A DNA stretch of 64,000 bases, taken from Gordionus sp. m RMFG-2023. Taxonomy: Eukaryota > Nematomorpha > Gordioida > Chordodea > Parachordodidae. The notes beneath the pieces were generated by a model that worked only from the letters and a program-made list of their open reading frames with translations, did not search any database and was not told where the DNA came from. The DNA is taken from positions 34,210,508 through 34,274,507 of the forward strand of contig NC_088776.1 of assembly GCF_954871325.1 (NCBI RefSeq), read 5' to 3'. Below are positions 25,482-38,550 of the stretch, one piece after another. Position 1 is the stretch's first letter; each line of letters opens with the position of its first letter. Position numbers and translations under genes: made by a program.

Positions 25482-25869
25482 GTATAATTTAGTTACATAT
25501 ATATTTAGCTCAAAGTTATAAATTTAATCTTAATCAGGCAATTAACATAATGCCTGGTTAACATTTCATGCAATCCATGTAATTTTAATATATAAATTGT
25601 AAATAACATAATTTCATGCAAAATCTTGTTCAAATTATCTTATATTATAAGATATGTGTTTTACTTTACTGGAATACATGTTTGGCAAAATCTTGAATTA
25701 TAAAAATGTGCTAAACAAATTATTTTCCAGCTTAGCTAATTTTTAAATTTGAATACTGAGGATCAGGATTTTCCAGCAAGCTTACTTGCCACCTGAGTAT
25801 ACCTAAGACAAGTTATTTGATTTGATTCATATTTTACATATACATATAATAAAATTATTTGATTCGAAC
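25482..25869. other. Start of INTS7 intron 2
   Basis: AT-rich intronic sequence between exon 2 and the long-TIR transposon. Nothing else recognised. Confidence 0.5.
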
Positions 25870-28122
25870 AGATAAATATAATATATGTTGTATTCCGTAT
25901 TAAATCAACCAAAAAAGTCGATTCTCAACCCAACCCCCTTTGATTTTTTTAGAAATGTGCATGTTGTTAGTATATACACTAATTAATAAAAATGTAAAAT
26001 TTTACTTTTCAAATTGCCTTACTTTATGAGATATGGCCATATTTAGAAAGGCGGAAATTCCAAAATACACTATATTTAATTTTAAATATCTCAAAAAGTA
26101 ATTAAACTAAAGACATGATTTAAATTTTATCAAATAGCTCTTTATTATGATATAAAATTTATTTTATTGAAAAAAAGTCTACTACCAAAAACCGAAATAG
26201 AGAAATGGTTATAAAATAAAATTTACTCTTTTTTTTCTTTTAATTTTTTTTTACAGATAGACATTATACTTAATATTTGTACAAAATCCTAGACTGGGAT
26301 GAGTACTGGGCCAAAAGTTATTACACTTTAAATATAAGTAGTTGGCTTAAATCCTATATTATACCAAATATATAGTAATTTACGAAACAAATAAAAAGAA
26401 AATACATTTGGGATTGGGCCGGGTATATTTTTTTATAAATCTTTCTGTCCATGTTAGAAAAATTAGGCCTTATGCAGATCACTAGTAGACATTGTGTCAT
26501 ATTTAGCACATAAGTTTAGCTATTTTATTTTAGAAGGAAAATAATTGTAAAAGCATTTATAATTTTATTTAGCTAATTAATTGGAAATTAATATTCTAAT
26601 AAACATATTAATTAAATAATATCATACATTAAATAATCTAATGAATTAGAATAAAATTTGACTTTCATTTTTCCTTCCATTGGAATAAATGAATGATATT
26701 TTTGTGTCCATGGAATTCATTTGGCCATTAGAAATCTATTTTCATGATTGATTTCCATTCTTAAATATTCTACGTTGCTAACAAATATATAATTAATTAC
26801 CGGGATATTGATTCTCACATAATTATTTAAGTCAATAGGAGTTATTATATGATTTTCATGAGGACGTTGCAGGCTTGCTCTAGCCACCAACCTCTTAGTA
26901 ATTCCCCCTAAACTATTGTAAGAAGTTTTGCCATCTGCAGTTGCCAAAATCATTATAATGGTTGTAGAGGTTTACAAAGTTTTTTTTTGTTTTTATACTG
27001 GGTAACAGCTCCATCAGAAAAATAAAATATTATTGAAATCTTATCAAATCTTTCTCTCAAGAATAGAATTAATTTTATTTGAAATAAATGAAAGGAACAA
27101 GTATTGTGATCTGATATAATCACGTAACCTAAATGTTTGATGATATCGCCTTCGCAGTAATAAATCATAAATGGTGCCAAATATAATATAATTATTTTAT
27201 TTTAATTCATTATTACATAGATTAAAATAATCTTTAAAATGAAAATATATTTCTGACGATCCAATAATAATTAATTATCTGACAATGAAAAATAAACTTC
27301 ATCATTCACTCACAGAGTTGCCAGGTCAAAAAATATCAAATTAAGAAAAAATTTGGGACGAATATAATCTTTAGGTTGGGGTGAAGAGATTATTGAGCTC
27401 ACTTTTTATTATCATAGTTGTTACTTTTTACAAAATCTTATTATTTATTCCTTATAATGCCTCCAAATAAAGGCGTTTTGCGTTATATTTAAAATAATAC
27501 AATACAATTTAGTAAATGTTGTTTTGAGTTTTTTAACATTTAATAAATGTAAAATAATCAGATTTTTTAGGATTTTAGTTTTAATGCTAATATTCACATA
27601 TATTGCCCACTTTTTTAAAAAAATAATTACTCTATATTTGGTATAATATAGGATTTAAGCCATACTACTTATATTTAAAGTGTAATAACTATTGACCCAG
27701 TACTCGTCCCAATCTAGGATTTTGTACAAATATTAAGAAGTATAATGTCTATCTGTAAAATACAAATTTAAAAGAAAAAAAGAGCAATTTTTATTTTATA
27801 GCCATTTCCGGTTTTTGGTAATAGACTTTTTTTCAATAAATTAAATTTTATGTTATATTAAAGAGCCATTCTTGAGCTATTTAATAAAATTAAAATCATG
27901 TCTTTAGCTTAATTACTTTTTGAAATATTTATAATTAAATATAGTGTATTTTGGAATTTCCGCATTTCTAAAGATGGCCATATCTCATGAAGTAAGCTGA
28001 GTTGAGAATTAAAATTTTATATTTTTACTAATACTAACTTCATACAAAATTTAAAAAAAATCGAAGGGGGTTGGGTTGAATCTTCAGTTGATTTGATATG
28101 GAATACAACATATACATTATCT
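25870..28122 (-). mobile_element. DNA transposon with about 500-bp inverted ends
   Basis: The left arm (about 25870-26380) and right arm (about 27624-28122) are reverse complements over roughly 500 bp with moderate divergence. Shared landmarks are TTGTATTCC, CAACCCAACCCCCTT and ATATTATACCAAATATA. The interior has two short - strand open frames (26953-27180 and 26717-26953), offset in frame. They carry FSDGAVTQYKNKKKLC and then ADGKTSYNSLGGITKRLVARA. I recall similar spaced motifs (SDG...Q.KN, then DG.GG..KR...RASLQ) in repetitive animal proteins, but cannot assign a named superfamily. Only the C-terminal part of such a protein remains, with a frameshift and no upstream domain, so the copy is non-autonomous. 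Exact ends and target duplication are unclear. It lies wholly in INTS7 intron 2. Confidence 0.75.
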
Positions 28123-28912
28123 ATCGAATAATTTTTTATTTAATTAAATTAATTTTTTATTTAAAAATTTTTCAAAATAATTTGTACATGTTTAAAATTA
28201 TTTGTTTATTCATAAATATTTAAAATTATTTTTAATTATTTAACAGGTTCCTGCATTTTTTTAAAATTTTAATAATCGATTTTTCATATTTGAAAATATT
28301 TTTAATTTAATTTTTGAATCAAATATCTCATGAATCAAATTAAATAATGTTTTTATTATTCACACAAAATGAATAAGAACAATTTGTACAAATACAAATA
28401 ATGCATATATTAGATTCTATTTGTATTTTTGTACCTCCCGATAATGATTTTTTTTTTCTAAATCTAAGCTCAGTCTCTTATAGAAAAGAAATCTCATATT
28501 CCAAAATTTTATTTTATTCTCTTTACTTTATAAATGTTATGAATAAAATTTAAATATTCAGTATTAATTTTGATAATTTAATTATGCATATCTATTTCAT
28601 TCTATTTATTATTACATGAAAATTAATAGTAAATTTTTCTCACCTTCTAAAACTTTTCCTATTTCTTTGAATTCATTTTATGATTGTGATATTCAATCAA
28701 GCAATAAGGGAATAATAAGGAGGTAATATAGCAACAATATTTTTGGGGGGACAGACTGGGCCTATATTTTATTGATAATTTTGGGGTTGAGCTAATGGGC
28801 TTACCCTACAGAATTTTACTAGTATAATATGAATAGACAATTTTATAAGGTATTATATATATTGTATGCACACATTTCTGAAAATTTATATAAACTAAAT
28901 AAATATATACAG
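28123..28912. other. End of INTS7 intron 2
   Basis: AT-rich sequence with no coding or repeat signal that I can support. It ends at the acceptor AAATATATACAG at 28901-28912. Confidence 0.5.
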
Positions 28913-29059
28913 ATCCAATTATTTGAAACACTTAATATTCACAGTCTTCCAACAAAGCTATAAGCACATTGATAAAATATTAAATGTTGATGAATTGTTG
29001 AAACATATATTCACTCTTTCATATAGCAATGATCCTATAGCAAGAGCAACTACTCTAAA
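28913..29059 (+). CDS. INTS7: Integrator subunit 7, exon 3
   Basis: Residues 72-120. It reads SNYLKHLIFTVFQQSYKHID, then KILNVDELLKHIF and SNDPIARATTLK. The vertebrate protein has QQSEKHLEKILNVDEF and SNDPVARAITLR at the same places; KILNVDE and SNDP.ARA are the most conserved blocks of the subunit. The exon is 147 nt (1 + 48 codons + 2) and ends CTAAA before GTATATTTC. A longer open frame continues to a stop at 29103, but that is intron read-through, since exon 4 continues the protein in the right phase. Confidence 0.95.
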
Positions 29060-30590
29060 GTATATTTCATCAACAAATCTACTAGTTTTAAGTTATTTTT
29101 TTTAATAAATTAAAAATTTATCAGAATAGCTATAAAAAATAAGGAAATGTACAGTTTTAGAGTTACCAAATTGAATTAATACTAATATCTGATTTTATTT
29201 TTCTTAATTTATTAGATCATTTTAAAACATATTTATTTGTTTCAAATATATATAATATGAAAATACTAAATTATAATTGTGTATAAGGTGTGTTATATAA
29301 TGAATATAAAAAATTAAATACAAAATAAGCCAATTGCCATTTTTAAAAAATTATAAAATTTCAAAAAAGGAATAATTCTCTTATCTTATATTGCACGTTG
29401 GTCATAGACCTGCCCAAAATGAGCGAACGTGAATTATATGAAGGCCTATCCTTCATATAATTTAGCCGATTTTTTTCTCAGGGTACCGACAAACTTATTA
29501 CCCAGAAAATAATTATGAGTGGAATTAAACCCTCTACCAATAAAGTAGCAAATTTAAAATTAGCAGGAAGTAGATATATAAATAAGTTATAATGAGAAGT
29601 AGAATAAAAATAGAAAGTCATTTTAAAAAAAAGAAATCTTCCAAATACAATGAATATTAATTTAAATTAAATATTTCAATAAGGGATATTAAAGGGGCCA
29701 TTATCAATTTACTAAATAACCAAATGCAACTCCATATCTTTAAGAATTAATTTATACCCTGTATAATATAGTTTAATTTAATCACCAATAATTAAAAAAC
29801 AATTTAATTACTTTAAAATAGAGGCTTGAACTTTAAGTTATTAGTTCCAATAATGATATAAATTTCTTTGGGAAACTCCTTTACAAGAAATATAAGTCCT
29901 CAGCATGTATTCGTCATATGTTCATATATAAGTCTCAAAATATGTTTGAAAACTTTCCTGTCACTCGAAGCTCTCTTTAAGAAATCCCATGATAAATCTA
30001 ATTCAGTCAAGGACCCTAAAATTCTCCCAAACCAACTGCCTTTATGGAATAAAAAAGGTTTAAGAAAATTCCAAACTCTAAATATCATTATATCACTTAA
30101 GTAAAAGTATTAATTTAACACACTATATCCATTTTTATTGCATTACATTAACAACTTGTGTTTGCTTGTGAAATCTATTTTTTTAAAAATACATTGTTAA
30201 ATCAGCAATAGTGAAATTATTGGTCCGTTTAAAATTTTAATACATTTTGATTGATAATTGGAATGCTCTACTCGACATTTAAATAAAACTGTTTAAAGCT
30301 TTAATAATATAGGTTTTATGATTATCATGTGAATTCGTATTAAATGGCATGAATTAATCAGTATCATCATTCTTTTATATCTCCATAAGCTTAAATCAAA
30401 TTCAGGGTCAAAACAACTTTATTTTAAATTGTTTTCTATATATAGCATTTTATAATTATGTAATTTAACTTCTAATATTATGCAATTACATTGACCTCCA
30501 TAATATAATATTAAATGTAGGAAAGTTATAATAATACAATATTCAAATAACGTAACCTTTAAAAAATATATATAACATATCTTCTTGCTC
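29060..30590. other. Start of INTS7 intron 3, no gene seen
   Basis: At 29868-30104 both strands are open for about 60-78 codons with no recognisable product. No repeat ends seen. Confidence 0.4.
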
Positions 30591-30596
30591 ACCAAG

Positions 30597-32204
30597 TTAA
30601 GATCGTCTACCAATCTTTTTATTTACCAAGTTCAAGTTCATCTTATTTTCTACTGTTTTATCATCTCCTAACTTTATAATGTCATTTGTTTTTATTGATT
30701 TGGTTTCAACTAGTTCTTCCCTTATTCGTAGTTGGTTGGGATGTTTTAATACGGTTTTGTACGTTTTTTTCCTTTTTCTTTTTCCCTTTTCCAGGATTGT
30801 AATGGCGGATTCCCGGTATACGGCAATCCTGGTATATCTCTGCTGTGTTTTTGACATCCACTACAGCTGTTTACTAGTTTTTCGACATCTTTATCTAATT
30901 GTTCCAACCATATATAATCTCTCGTAATGGATTTCATTGATGTAATACCCGGATGTCCCGTATGCAATATGTGTAAAACTCTTTTTTATAGAGAGTATGG
31001 AATGATTAATCTACCATTCCAAAATAAAATACCGTCATCATTTTCTATTTCATCTATTCTTATTCTAAAAGCTTGTAATTCTGGTGTTTGATTTTGTATA
31101 TTTGTACTATTTATTAATATTTTTACTCTTCTTAAAATTGGATCTTTCGCAGTTTCATCTCTAAGTTCTTTTCTTGATAGAGTTAATGTGTCATAAGTAA
31201 GATTTCTTATATATTTCACTGTTTTATTTTCGCTTGTTATTTTATCATTATTTTTCTCTATTGGATTTTGCGATAAAGCATCTGCAATTATATTATTAGC
31301 GCCATTCTTGTACATTATATCAATCATATGCAGATAATTTATAAGCCCAACGTAATAATCTTTGGTTTGTTAATGAGCTTAAATCTCTGTTATCACTATA
31401 TATTTTTATTAAAGGTTTATGGTCCGTTCGTATTTTAAATTTTCGTCCATACAAATAGTTATAGAATTTTTCTACGCCGTTTATTATAGTTTTGGCCTCT
31501 TTGTCGATTGTTGAATAATTCTTTTCAGCATCTTGTAAAGTTCTCGAGGTGTAAACTATTGGGAATTCGTTACCATTATCATATTTTTGCATGAGTACAG
31601 CTCCAAATCTTTGGTTAGATGCATCTGTTTCTAATATTAACTCGAGGTCCGGTTTATAAAACTGTAGTATATTGTTCTGTGCTTTTTCAAATAATGCATC
31701 ATCTTTTTTAGTCCAATTCCATTTAACATTTTTACTAGTTTTATTATGTAATTCGGCTAAGATTCCATGTAAGTTTGATATGAAACGTGTATAGTTTAAT
31801 ATACCTAAAAATGATTTTATGTCATGTCTATCTTATGGAGTTGGATATTTTTTTATTGCTATTATTTTATTTTTATCTGGGTGTATTCCATTTTCAATTA
31901 TGTATCCTAAATATGATACTTTTTCTTTCATAAAATTTATTTTGCTTGTTTTGACTTTTAATCCCGCATTTTGTAATTTTTTGAGGACTTGTTTTATATT
32001 TTTTATATGTTCAGTATCATTTTTTCCTGTGATTATAACATCATCTAAATAAACTGCTGTATCTTTACAATCAGCCAGTAAATCGTCCATATATCGTTGA
32101 AATATTATTGGTGCTATAGCTATACCAGAAGATAATGGTAAATAGCGGTAGTATCCATTTGGTGTTACCATTGTTAATAATTCATTTGTAGATATGCGTC
32201 TCTG
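30597..32204 (-). mobile_element. Ty3/gypsy LTR-element fossil (second of two)
   Basis: This fossil retrotransposon reads on the - strand. Parts visible in order are reverse transcriptase (with the YLDD-type active-site region), RNase H, and the zinc-binding N-terminal part of integrase. This domain order is that of the Ty3/gypsy group. I see no LTRs, and the integrase core is not recognisable. It is broken, with several breaks, and its 5' side is cut by the hAT at 32205. Age: old relative to the hAT that interrupts it. Confidence 0.85.
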
Positions 32205-33590
32205 CAGGCGCGTACGCAGGAATTTGGTGTGAGGGGGGGATTAAATTTTTTAAAAATAAAATCATTATTTAAAAATATCAAGCATAAATTTTTTAGGACT
32301 TGTAACTATTTCTAATACAGAATTTAAATGAATGTGAATTACAAAAAATAAATATATAAATCGGCATATAGAAAACTATAAAATAATGTGAATTTAAAAA
32401 ATATTAAAAGGATATAACCGGCGGCATATGAAAAACTACAAAATAAATGTGAATTATAAAGTATTAAGTGGATATAACCAGCATATAAATCACTATAAAA
32501 TAAATGACCCAAAATAGAAATTTAAATTTTAGAGCCTTTATAATTTATATATAAAGTATAAAAATTTAAATGCTGGAAATATAAATTATTACAGAGGTTT
32601 TTTAGGAATAATTGTATTTTGTATGTAATAACTTAAAAATTATTCATGAAAAATATAATTAAAAAATAAATCGCACAAAAAATATTATTAAGAGGCATAT
32701 TATAAATTTATAATGTAAAATCCAATCTTCATTGGGATTGGGTTAATTTTCCAATTATCTCATCTTGCTTGGAATCAAATGCCTATGAATATTCAAAATA
32801 TTGTCAGAAGTTGCACTCCTTAGGTATGTTTTTATTCTTCTTAAAAAAGTGAATGTTCTCTCATTAGTTGCAGTACTAATGTGAAAAGTTACTAATATTA
32901 ATAATTTTAATACATTGGGAAAATAATCTTAAAGATGTTTGAAATGATGCAAAGCATCCATAGCATTTTTTGGGACTATATCAACCATAGTTAATTTTTT
33001 ATACTATAGTTGGCATTCAGCTAATAAGGCATCATAAGATACTTTAACATCTTCAAAAATTTATCTATTAAATATTTTATTTTTTTTCTATTACCATCTG
33101 AAAAAGGTTGGAAAGACTAGACTGTTAAGTGCTGCCTGATGAATTAAAACCCGTTCATTTATTTGGTTTATAAATGTATCTAAGTCTAATGAGAAAAAAA
33201 AGTATAAGTATTGAATCCAATGATTTGCTTGCTTCTTAATATCTCCTTCAGGCAATTGTGATATCAGTAAGAGCATTAATAATCCACTCTTCTAAACCTA
33301 TAAAAGCTGTCACTGCTTGATGGCGAAAACTCTATCTCGTTGGACAAGCTATTTGCAATGTCTTTCTCCTTGTTGGACAAGGATTTTCAGAAATAATTCT
33401 ATTTACAGAATCCCCTAATGTTTTAAATTTTACAAGACCACGAAAATTACCTTCATTATCATTATTATTGAAATTCAAGCTTCCTGATTCCAAATGACCA
33501 CTTAATTCTAGTCTCTGCAATCCTCAATATAGAATGGCCTCAATAGTAGCTTCATCTTACATCTATTTTCTTTTACTATTTTAATCCTAT
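32205..33590 (-). mobile_element. hAT element between two gypsy fossils
   Basis: The left terminus CAGGCGCGTACGCAGGAATT equals the reverse complement of the right terminus of the hAT at 58971-61635, so this copy is inverted relative to it. The interior matches that family (compare 33300-33370 with 59290-59350, reverse complemented). The right border is uncertain. A possible 7-of-8 target duplication, CGTCTCTG (32197-32204) and AGTCTCTG (33510-33517), would put the end at 33509. A - strand frame at about 33332-33520 contains GNFRGLVKF, reminiscent of the N-terminal region of some hAT transposases. Several stops and frameshifts make it inactive. Confidence 0.7.
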
Positions 33591-36450
33591 TTTTGTCAAT
33601 GGAACACATTTCCTTGTAATCTTTTCAATATCATTGCCCATACCAGGCCACCATACATATTCACGAGCTCTAGATTTCATCTTATCCCGACCGATGTCCA
33701 GCATGTAATAAATTAACAATTTTACTACTTAATTTCAAAGGAATTACGGCCCTATTTCCCCTCATTAAACAATCATTCACCACGGACAATTCATTTTCAA
33801 TTTTTTTAAAACTTTTAAAATTATTTCTCCACTGTTTTTTCCCCGTTAAAAATAATTTTATCTGACTCACTTCTTTATCTTTCAAGGTACTGAATTTAAG
33901 ATCTTCCCAAGTGGTAGGACCCCCTTTTAGCATATGTGAAAGAGAACAAACCACTGCTTTCTCATTATCCATTACTTCATTTTTATTAAATTCAAGATCT
34001 TCCTCACCCGATCCCAACCTGGATAAAATATAAGGCAAACAATTTTCTTTGCCTCGACACATTGAAACTTTCCACTAATAACAACCAACGTTGTAATCTG
34101 GGAGATAACATTAATTCCTAAAATAAATGAATTAATGGTTTATGATTGGTATAAATCACAAATTTTTTCCCGATTAAATATTCTCTACACTTGGTTAAAC
34201 CAAAAATAACAGCTAACGCTTCCTGCTTAATAACAGAATATCGTGTTTCCACTTTCCTGAAAACTCTTTAAAAAAATATCGGCCTTTCCATACCATCAAC
34301 TAAATGCAATAATGCACCTCCAACACCTTTGTTAGATGCATCTACGGCTAATATTATTTCCAAATTATTGTTAAAACACACCAAAATGGGTTCCTTCCCA
34401 ATTTCCCGTTTCAAAGTTTCAAACGTAATCTGTTGTTCCCCTGTCCACTCAAAAGGAATTCCCCATTTGCAATAATTTATATAAGGGTATGGCAATCCTT
34501 GAAAAATCATCCGAAAATCTATTATAATAAATAACCATACCCAAAAGAATTGAACCTCCGCTTTATTGGTTGGCTGCTTCATATTCGAAATATTTTTCAA
34601 ATTTTTTTCCAGAGGTTTCACCTCCATCCCATTATTTGATGTCCTAAATAGATAACTTCGGTTACCCCAAGAACACTTTTTTCTCTGCTGGTCCTTAGAT
34701 TTTTATCACGAATTCTCTTGAAAACTTCTTCCAAGCCTTGAATGCTGTTCCGACGTTACCCCCGTAATCAACACATCATTCGTATAATAAAAAACTCCTA
34801 GGCCCTGGAAAACGGATGCCATGGTACGTTGGAAAATAGGTCCCGACACACTCAATCCAAACGGTTGTTAATAATTTACGAATTTCCTCCCTCAAAGGTA
34901 ACTGTAAATAAGCTGAAAAAAAATCAATTTTGGAAAAATATTTTGTACCCTTTAAATTGGCCAAAATTTCTTTAATTCTGGGTAATGGATACTTAACTTC
35001 CACAACCCAACGGTTTAGAGTTACTCTAAAATTGGCACATAACCTCAATTTTCCATTGGACTTCTTCACGGTAAACCAATGGTATGGCCCATTCACTATA
35101 TTTCAACTGAACAATAATGCCATCACCAACCCAACGGTCTAATTCATCTTCGATCTCCTTTTTCTACTCAAAAGGAACCGTCGACACGCTAAAAATATCG
35201 GCGCAAATCCCTCTTTTAGTTTCACACCCACCTGGTAATCATTAAGACATCCTAAAGTGTCTTCAAAAATTACCTCATATTTCTCAATTAAAATGGATAT
35301 TCTTCACACATTTTATGTAATTTATTTACTTCAATAGCAACAATTTGTCGATCATTAACTTCAATATCATTGTCAACCATTAATTCCTGGGAAATTTTAC
35401 ACGTAATAGACTTAATGAGGGGATTCCCTTCCTCTGGTAAAATCTGTCGTTTCAATTTCACAAATTTTACTTCAAACATTATCGGCCATAATTTTTCGGC
35501 TAGCCTTATTTATTGCCAAATCATTATTGCAAAAATATTCCAATAATTATTGGGAGGACCTAGAATGGTAATTTAATCCCATCCCATAGTTTCAATATTT
35601 TTTTCTACTACCCACAAATCAAAAAAAGATATTGTATCATTGAGAATCAATCCCAATTTGGTTTTACTAAAAACCACAATTTCAGACCCATCAAATTGTC
35701 TGACAGACATAGACTCCTTTTCGAGTGTACCCCCCCCCCCCCAATACTTATAATAATTTTCCCTAGACATTATCGAAATATTAGCCCCCGTATCAAATAA
35801 CATATCAATGTATATTTGACCAATCCTCACCCTAACCCGAGGACAAGGACATAGCTCATTCAATTTTCCAGTCATTAAAATTTCATAGGTTTTAATCGGC
35901 TGATGAATATCCATTCCATTTGAAATATCAATTTCATTAGAATCTACAATCGAGCATAAATTCAACTCGGAATTTAGAAGCTTTTTAACAACATTAATGT
36001 TTTTTTACAATACCTATAGGATATTTCTCCCATTTGTAATTATTATAATCTCTTTTACCTGGATATTTAACAATATCCACTTGATACTTTTCCCATTTAA
36101 GATTATTTTTTTATTCGAATTATAATTATAACTAACATTTTTAATTTTATCATCATGATATAAAAATACTATTAAAACCATTGCTTTCATGAGAATTATA
36201 TCTCACTAAAATCTTCACCAAATTTTTTGTTCTTGAATAACCATTTTTTTCATCTGTATGACCTTTAAAACCATTTCTATTCATGTTAATCAATTTACGT
36301 CCTGATATATAACCTTGATCACATCATTCAATTCCTGGAGGATAACCACAGATCTCTTTATACATTCCGAACGATCATCATTATTATCCTTTACCGTTTT
36401 AACCATTGCTGGTTCACCGTCTTGATTTCATTTAAAACCACTTTTAAACT
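33590..36450 (-). mobile_element. Ty3/gypsy LTR-element fossil (first of two)
   Basis: This is a second, distinct fossil on the - strand. Parts in order are an aspartic protease-like region (with a DTGA-type active-site motif), reverse transcriptase, RNase H, and the zinc-binding part of integrase with a WWPGM-type motif. It overlaps the neighbouring fossil in domain content, so the two are separate insertions and not halves of one. No LTR was found at either side. It is broken, with multiple breaks, and truncated on its 3' side next to the hAT. Confidence 0.85.
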
Positions 36451-37186
36451 ACTTTCCCAAGTCCGAAATTTTCTTTAAACAATCAGCCGACACCATAGTG
36501 TCTTTTTTCAAATTATCATATACCTCTGTTTTCTAGAAAAAATTTCAAGGTAATATATAGTACATATATTGTTACCAAAAATACTATTGTAAATAATTGA
36601 TTACTTATATCGAATTTATTAATGTTTTTATGCAATATTTTATGATCCAGATCCTTATATATCGAAATTTTATAAAAAAATCTAGGCTCATTATATTTAT
36701 CGAAATACATACCCATCTCATATTAAGAATAAATTCTTCATAAATATTTATAAATAAAAATTTTTTTTTACCTTTATAAACCGAATTAATCCACACCTTC
36801 GATCCTGTAGCCACTGGTACCATTAACAAAAAGCTTATCTTACTAAACTTACAAAGTTCTTAACTAATAAAGTTATCTTAATCTCTTATCTGCAAGGGCT
36901 TCTTCAACTTATGAATGGAATGACAAAGGAATATGTATTCAATAATTTTATTTCTTTACTAATTTAACAAACGTAAGAATCATTTAATATTTTTAAAAAG
37001 AATAATCATATTTTACAGTTGTTTAAAAAAATATATAATTCAAAAAAAGAAAGTTTTTTTTATCTAAAAATATAATTTTTAAAAGTATAATTTTTGTTTT
37101 TAAAAATATAATTTCAAAAAGTGATTTCTAAAACATATTAAATATCTTGTAATGAAAATTATTCAACAAACTAGCCCTATCAAAAT
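36451..37186. other. Intronic AT-rich DNA
   Basis: There are short open frames on the - strand (36516-36829) with no recognisable product. They may belong to the flanking fossil or be chance. Confidence 0.35.
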
Positions 37187-38384
37187 TGGTTCCACGTCTT
37201 TATATAGAAACCATTATAGAGAATGTATTTTATAGAGAAACATTTATAGAGAAAACAATTATAGAGAATGCATTTATAGAGAATTGTTTTATAGAGAATG
37301 TAATTTATAGAGAATGATTTTAAAGAGAATTATTTTATAGAGAATGTCCTTTATAGAGAATGACTTCAAAGAGAATGATTTTATAGAGAATGCCGTTTAT
37401 AGAGAATGGTTTTATAGAGAATGTCGATTATAGAGAATGATTTTAAAGAGAATTATTTTATAGAGAAGGTCCTTAATAGAGAATGACTTCAAAGAGAATG
37501 ATTTTATAGAGAATGTTGTTTATAGTGAATGATTTTAAAGAGAATTACTTTTATAGAGAATTATTTTGTAGAGAATTACATTGTAGAGAATCATTTTGTA
37601 GAGAATTACAATGTAGAGAATTATTTTATGGAAAATTATTTTCTAGATCTTGATTTTATAGAGAAATATTATATATGGGACAATTGTAGAGTTCAAAAAA
37701 TTTATGCGGGATTTGAAAAATATATCAAAATTAACATTTTAATAATACAATTCAGTTTATTTGTTGTATTTTTTAGATGACTTTATTTGTTTCAACAATG
37801 GTTTTTTTGTAAAATCTTTTTAGTTCATATCAAGGTTTAGCTTGATTATTAACTCAGCTAAACCAAACCTTAAACGATTTGTTAAATATGTATTAAATTA
37901 AAGAGAATCTAAACTGAACCAACCATTTTTAAAATTTTTATATATTGCGTTTATATGTCAGCTACCTAAATTAGCCTATAGAAGGGTTCTTAACTTTACC
38001 CTTATGAATATAATATGACGGACGAGAATCTTGATTTTAATTTTAATTAAGAAAAGGTTTTAACCAGTTGTTTGGGTAAAAAATATGTCACATTCCCGTT
38101 CGTTCTGCGTTTCGGAACTTCTAAATATAATTTTCTTTCTATTTTATTATACAAATTTTATTCATAAATCTTTTTAATATAGATAACTAAGAATTCATTA
38201 ATCTCTAATGATACACTTTTAGATGTATGCGATGGCTTTAATATATTGAGTGTCGAAAAGTGCCGATCTCTATTTGGGTTTCCACATATTTATAGAGAAA
38301 CCAATATTTTTGATTTATAAGCACCATAATTTTGTCCTTCCTAAAAAACTAAAACCGTAAATTGAAGGTTTCTATATAAAATAT

Positions 38385-38550
38385 TATAGCGAATGCATTA
38401 CCGCAAATGCATTATCGCGAATGTATTATAGCGAACGCATTATCATGCATTATAGCGAGTATAATACAGCGAAAATATTATAGCGAATGCATTATCCCAA
38501 ATGTATTATCGCGAATTCATTATCGCGAATGCATTATCTCAAATGAATTA
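38385..38550. repeat. Tandem array of GAATGCATTATCGC units
   Basis: About ten degenerate 14-15-bp units follow a GGTTTCTATATAAAATATTA leader that resembles the leader of the left fold-back arm. It is probably a diverged internal arm or a partial second copy. Confidence 0.8.

Noticed and set aside
28923-29105. Start codon of a separate 60-codon gene
   Set aside because: The ATG-like beginning and the stop at 29103 are artefacts: the block is INTS7 exon 3 with clear splice borders and phase.
37529-37780. 83-codon frame rich in ENY/ENH repeats
   Set aside because: Translation of the tandem array in the fold-back arm, not a protein gene. The same holds for 38407-38625 and 41907-42152.
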